A stretch of DNA of 8,482 nt from Spirochaetaceae bacterium. GTDB lineage: Bacteria > Spirochaetota > Spirochaetia > DSM-27196 > PXBQ01. Of this stretch, positions 5,716 to 8,482 are shown one piece after another. The DNA lies in the NCBI GenBank assembly GCA_003566875.1, contig PXBQ01000299.1:1-8482 (forward strand). The letters are read 5' to 3'. Position 1 is the first letter of the stretch; each line of letters begins with the position of its first letter. The notes under the pieces were generated by a model that saw nothing but the letters and a program-made list of their open reading frames with translations, did no database searches and was not told the DNA's origin. The position numbers were made by a program, and so were the translations under genes.

Positions 5716-6586
5716 GTTTGGCCTCCTCGCGCTCACGCCGACGAGTCTCGATTGTCCCGATCACGCGCCGCAGCGTCACGAGATCAGAATTTTTTCGTTC
5801 GACCGATGCACGCCGATGCGCGAACTTCACGAGATCGCCGTACCGGAACACGTCCATGATCGCCGCGATATCGTCGGAGTCGAGAGTGGACCGGAGAATT
5901 GCGCCGATCTCTCCGGTTGTCGCGGAGAGATAGTCTTGTCCGAGACGCCGAGTGAGGTACAGCCGGGACTCCTCGAGTAACCGAATGTAGAACCGGCGAC
6001 CGTCGAGATCGCCTTTCTGTTCGTGCAGAACTCTCAAAGCGCGCATCGCTCGACGATACGGCAGCACGGTTCGGTATTTTTCCCAAAGTTTGGCAGCATT
6101 CCGTCTTCCCCACGTCACGACAAGCAGCACGAAAGCGGGGAAAAACAACAGTATCCCGAGCAGGATTGCGATCCGCGCGCGCGTGGTTGGGACCAGGAGT
6201 TGTGGTTTGATAGACGCGATCTCGGATCGTCCGTCGGCGATCGAAGACACGAATACGTTTAGATCCCCAACCGTGATGCCGCCGAGGTCGATCATAGGGA
6301 TCGTCAACGTACCGGGTTGGAACGCGGTAAACATTATCCGGATGTCGTGTTCGGGGGCGCGGTTGACGATACGGATATCGTGAATGGTGCCCCACGAAAC
6401 CTCCGGGCGCTCGACGGGTTCTCCCGGGATCGTATCGCCGGTCGGGCGTATCGTCGTCCGCATCTCGACGCGGTCACCTACGTAGTACACGCGCGGCAGA
6501 AAAACGGTGCGGACCACGACGTATTCCGCGTCGAGCACGCCGACGGCGCCGAGCAACACGACAATCGATACGAGCAGAACCTTCAC
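5702..6586 (-). CDS. Single-pass membrane protein of the MoxR/Bat operon, BatD-like periplasmic part
   Basis: The 294-residue protein has a signal peptide (1-20, cut after VLDA), a beta-rich extracytoplasmic part (about 21-133, with a FQPGTLTIPMIDLGG strand pair like those in BatD), one TM helix (137-159) and a basic cytosolic helical part (160-294). The cytosolic part, with RRFYIRLLEESRLYLTRRLG (197-216), LSATTGEI (220-227) and DLVKFAHRRAS (251-261), resembles the C-terminal domain of small proteins between DUF58 and batA in other MoxR clusters (DUF4381-like). The topology lets it connect the cytosolic MoxR/DUF58 pair with the outer Bat proteins. The start is GTG 6586, overlapping the DUF58 stop in a GTGA, with GAGGGG six bases before it. 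Exact family membership cannot be settled by eye; position and architecture are clear. Confidence 0.85.
   Translation of the reverse strand: MKVLLVSIVVLLGAVGVLDAEYVVVRTVFLPRVYYVGDRVEMRTTIRPTGDTIPGEPVERPEVSWGTIHDIRIVNRAPEHDIRIMFTAFQPGTLTIPMIDLGGITVGDLNVFVSSIADGRSEIASIKPQLLVPTTRARIAILLGILLFFPAFVLLVVTWGRRNAAKLWEKYRTVLPYRRAMRALRVLHEQKGDLDGRRFYIRLLEESRLYLTRRLGQDYLSATTGEIGAILRSTLDSDDIAAIMDVFRYGDLVKFAHRRASVERKNSDLVTLRRVIGTIETRRREREEAKRVGV
5722..5727 (-). promoter_or_regulatory. Shine-Dalgarno site deciding the batA GTG start
   Basis: AGGAGG on the minus strand, six bases before GTG 5715 and within the final codons of the upstream membrane-protein gene. It sets the start at 5715 instead of the upstream GTG at 5736, which would place the site inside the coding sequence. 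Confidence 0.65.
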
Positions 6587-7467
6587 CGGCGTCCCCTCGC
6601 CCGGAAAAACTGAATGAGCCGCATCGCGGGGTCATCGGTTGTGTCGATCTCAATAGTCGCGACGCCGGCGCGCCGGCAGTCGTGCCGCCACTGACGCCGA
6701 GTGCTTTCCCAGTACTCGCGATACCGTCGGCGAAAGCGGCGCGACGCGCCGAACGCGGGGATGCTGCGCCCGCTCTCGGGGTCCTCGACGTGAACCAATC
6801 CGACGCGTGGGAACTCGCGATCGAGCGGATCGTCGATCCGCACCGCTATCACATCGTGTCTGCGCGCGAGCAACGCGAGATCCCTCCAGTAACCGCCTGT
6901 CTTGAAGTCGGAAATAACGATACAGATGCCACGACGTTTCATAGTGTCGAGAGTCACGCGCAGCGCGAGTGCGAGATCGGACCCGCGTCCCTCCGACTTT
7001 CGGACGACGGACGTCTGGATCACGCGATTGGCGTGGTTTCGTCCTTTAGCCGGCGGGATCCAGCTCTCGATCTCATCGGAAAAAAACAAACCACCGACCT
7101 TGTCGTTATTGTGCGCCGCCGCATACGTGATCAACGCGATCACAAGAGTCGCGACGTCCTTCTTGTTAATCTCTCCCGCTCCGACTTCAAGCGACGCCGA
7201 GACGTCGGCGATCAGAAATACCGTCAACTCACGCTCTTCCTTGAACGTCTTGAGGTACGCGCTCCCAAGACGCGAACTCACGTTCCAGTCGATGAGACGC
7301 GCGTCGTCGCCGTCGACGTAACTACGCACCTCGTCGAACTCGATTCCCGGGCCACGAAAGACCGAACGGTAGTTTCCCGAAAGCAACGAATCGACGAGTT
7401 TCGGCGAAACGATCTTGAGTCGTTTGATCCGCGCGGCGAGGCGCGCCATTTCCGAACGCGTGGCCAT
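6583..7467 (-). CDS. DUF58-family protein (VWA-like, cytosolic partner of MoxR)
   Basis: The 294-residue protein has the DUF58 signature nearly intact: YRSVFRGPGIEFDEVRSYVDG (33-53), DDARLIDWNVSSR (54-66) and FKEERELTVFLIADVSAS (75-92). The VWA-like MIDAS set is Asp88, Ser90, Ser92, Ser163 in GRGSD and Asp187 in ISDF. I see no transmembrane helix; it is the short cytosolic form, without the N-terminal membrane hairpin of some DUF58 proteins. DUF58 genes almost always follow moxR and their products are regarded as MoxR partners or substrates. The start at ATG 7467 is two bases after the moxR stop and directly precedes the conserved N-terminus; no clear ribosome site is visible, so translation probably depends on ribosomes ending moxR. 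ATG 7449 (MARLAARIK) is an alternative. Arg-rich residues upstream in the open frame are out-of-frame moxR sequence. Confidence 0.93.
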   Translation of the reverse strand: MATRSEMARLAARIKRLKIVSPKLVDSLLSGNYRSVFRGPGIEFDEVRSYVDGDDARLIDWNVSSRLGSAYLKTFKEERELTVFLIADVSASLEVGAGEINKKDVATLVIALITYAAAHNNDKVGGLFFSDEIESWIPPAKGRNHANRVIQTSVVRKSEGRGSDLALALRVTLDTMKRRGICIVISDFKTGGYWRDLALLARRHDVIAVRIDDPLDREFPRVGLVHVEDPESGRSIPAFGASRRFRRRYREYWESTRRQWRHDCRRAGVATIEIDTTDDPAMRLIQFFRARGRR

Positions 7468-7469
7468 GA

Positions 7470-8462
7470 CTACGGAACGGGCACGGCCGAGAGCAGATGG
7501 TTGACAACATCGTCGGTCGTCAACTCCTCCGACTCGGCTTCGTACGACAGAATGAGTCGATGGCGAAGAACCGCAGGAGCGACCGCTTTCACGTCTTCGG
7601 GAATGACAAACGTCCGACCGTCGAGGAGCGCCTGAACTTTCGCGCATCGATACAGAAAAATCGTCGCGCGCGGGGACGCTCCGACTTCGATGTACCGCGC
7701 GTATCCGTGCGACGGCGTAATCCGCTCGCGCGATGAGGCGACCAGAGTAACGATGTAGTTCTCAATTCGCTCATCGACCGAAATCCGCTCGGCGATTTCC
7801 CGAAGCCGGCGGATATCCGGTTTGAACAGGATCCGACGAAGCGAGATCTCGTGTTCGACCCCGATACGACGGAGAATCGCGAGTTCCTGGTCGTGCGTCG
7901 GATACGATACCGTCAGTTTCATGACGAACCGGTCCAGTTGCGCCTCCGGAAGCGGATACGTTCCCTCATGCTCGATCGGGTTTTGCGTCGCGAGCACAAA
8001 GAACGGATCGGGAAGCGGATACGTCGTGTCGCCGATCGTGACCTGACGTTCTTCCATCGACTCGAGCAGCGCGGACTGAACCTTTGCCGGTGCGCGGTTG
8101 ATCTCGTCGGCCAAGATGATGTTCGTAAAAACAGGTCCTTTCCGCGGTACGAACTCGCCGGTCTGTTGCCGATACACCATCGTTCCAACCAGATCGGCGG
8201 GCAAGAGATCGGGTGTAAACTGTATGCGCTTGAACCCCGCGTCGATCACCTCCGAGAGGCTTTTTATCGCGAGCGTCTTGGCGAGCCCGGGTACACCTTC
8301 GAGCAGCACGTGGCCACCCGCGAGGATACCCATCAGCAATCCGTCGATCATCTCGCGCTGTCCGACGATCCGTAGTCCTACTTCGTCGCGACATTTCGCA
8401 AGCAGTTCTCCCGCACGACGAACGTGCGTCTCCAAGTCGGTGTTTTTTACGGAATCTTCCAT
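7470..8462 (-). CDS. moxR: MoxR-family AAA+ ATPase
   Basis: The 330-residue protein is a full-length MoxR ATPase: IVGQ (32-35), Walker A GVPGLAKT (56-63), FTPDLLPADLVGT (82-94), Walker B IILADEINRA (115-124), sensor 1 ATQNP (158-162), arginine-finger region LDRF (176-179) and sensor 2 GASPRA (261-266). A helical lid domain with VIPEDVKAVA (286-295) completes it. These hexameric cytosolic ATPases are thought to remodel or mature VWA-domain partners, here the DUF58, BatA and BatB products. ATG 8462 is preceded by GAGG (8468-8471) with five bases between. It is the first gene of the visible operon; only 20 bases lie upstream, so the promoter is outside the window. All nucleotide-binding residues I looked for are present. 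Confidence 0.97.
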   Translation of the reverse strand: MEDSVKNTDLETHVRRAGELLAKCRDEVGLRIVGQREMIDGLLMGILAGGHVLLEGVPGLAKTLAIKSLSEVIDAGFKRIQFTPDLLPADLVGTMVYRQQTGEFVPRKGPVFTNIILADEINRAPAKVQSALLESMEERQVTIGDTTYPLPDPFFVLATQNPIEHEGTYPLPEAQLDRFVMKLTVSYPTHDQELAILRRIGVEHEISLRRILFKPDIRRLREIAERISVDERIENYIVTLVASSRERITPSHGYARYIEVGASPRATIFLYRCAKVQALLDGRTFVIPEDVKAVAPAVLRHRLILSYEAESEELTTDDVVNHLLSAVPVP

Positions 8463-8470
8463 TTTTTCCT

Positions 8471-8482
8471 CTATGAGCGATA
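8471..8482 (-). other. Possible stop-codon end of a gene upstream of moxR
   Basis: The last 12 bases read on the minus strand as three codons followed by TAG (8473-8471), eight bases before the moxR ATG. This would suit another tightly linked upstream gene, but 12 bases cannot establish a coding frame. Confidence 0.12.

Larger units (their letters stand above)
791..8462 (-). other. Bat (aerotolerance) operon
   Basis: Eight minus-strand genes follow each other without a gap larger than 2 bp: moxR, DUF58, membrane protein, batA, batB, batC, batD(-E) and the smr-like gene. Junctions are a 2-bp gap (7468-7469), then overlaps of 4, 14, 4, 19, 7 and 4 bp. No internal promoter or terminator space exists outside coding sequence. 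Three junctions are stop/start overlaps (GTGA at 6586, ATGA at 4717 and 1216). One transcript with coupled translation is the simplest reading; internal promoters inside genes cannot be excluded. Confidence 0.85.

Noticed and set aside
6682..7635. 317-codon open frame on the plus strand opposite the DUF58 gene
   Set aside because: Antisense shadow of a strongly conserved gene; Arg/Asp-rich translation with no domain and no ribosome site that I can see.
1..8482. Mobile elements, CRISPR repeats, tRNA or rRNA genes, defence islands
   Set aside because: I looked for terminal repeats, regularly spaced repeats, tRNA-like arms and transposase or nuclease-cluster domains and saw none. MoxR/VWA proteins also occur in some defence systems, but the BatA-BatB-BatC-BatD set points to the aerotolerance operon.

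Overview
The window is a compact, moderately GC-rich (by eye about 55-57%) bacterial chromosomal segment. It has two parts: a small divergent pair of gene-expression genes at the left edge, and a long tightly packed minus-strand operon filling the rest. The operon order moxR - DUF58 - membrane protein - batA - batB - batC - batD recalls the aerotolerance (Bat) clusters of spirochaetes such as Borrelia (around BB0170-BB0176) and Leptospira. A DksA-like gene beside infA is, as I recall it, also a Treponema arrangement. I therefore infer a free-living, higher-GC member of the Spirochaetaceae, but Bat operons also occur in Bacteroidetes and Proteobacteria, so the taxon is not proven.

Left part (1-806). 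A DksA/TraR-type zinc-finger gene runs leftward off the edge and infA (translation initiation factor IF-1) runs rightward. They share a 251-bp intergenic region with a TTGACA-type promoter candidate pointing each way.

Right part (791-8462), all minus strand and read from high to low coordinates: MoxR-family AAA+ ATPase; cytosolic DUF58 protein with a VWA-like fold; a signal-peptide/one-TM protein with a BatD-like periplasmic part and a cytosolic helical domain; BatA and BatB (membrane-anchored VWA proteins); BatC (TPR lipoprotein); a large BatD whose C-terminus carries extra TPR, TM and SH3-like segments (a BatD-BatE-like fusion); and a stand-alone Smr-domain protein. Every junction is a 2-bp gap or an overlap of 4-19 bp, so the genes are almost certainly co-transcribed and translationally coupled. 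Several starts are GTG or TTG with good Shine-Dalgarno sequences lying inside the preceding gene.

How they may work together: in MoxR/VWA systems the hexameric AAA+ ATPase is thought to act as a chaperone or remodeller on VWA partner proteins through metal-dependent (MIDAS) contacts. DUF58 would be the cytosolic adaptor. BatA and BatB expose VWA domains, and BatC, BatD and the additional BatD-like protein supply extracytoplasmic protein-protein interaction modules. The whole has been linked to envelope integrity or stress tolerance, but its biochemical function is unsettled. I see no mobile element, CRISPR array, tRNA or rRNA in the window. I did not find a wholly new system. The less ordinary points are the BatD-BatE-like fusion, an altered BatA MIDAS motif (DxSxT), the Smr gene at the end of the operon overlapping convergent infA, a short DksA coiled coil with a changed tip, and an apparent excess of the hexamer CGATCG.
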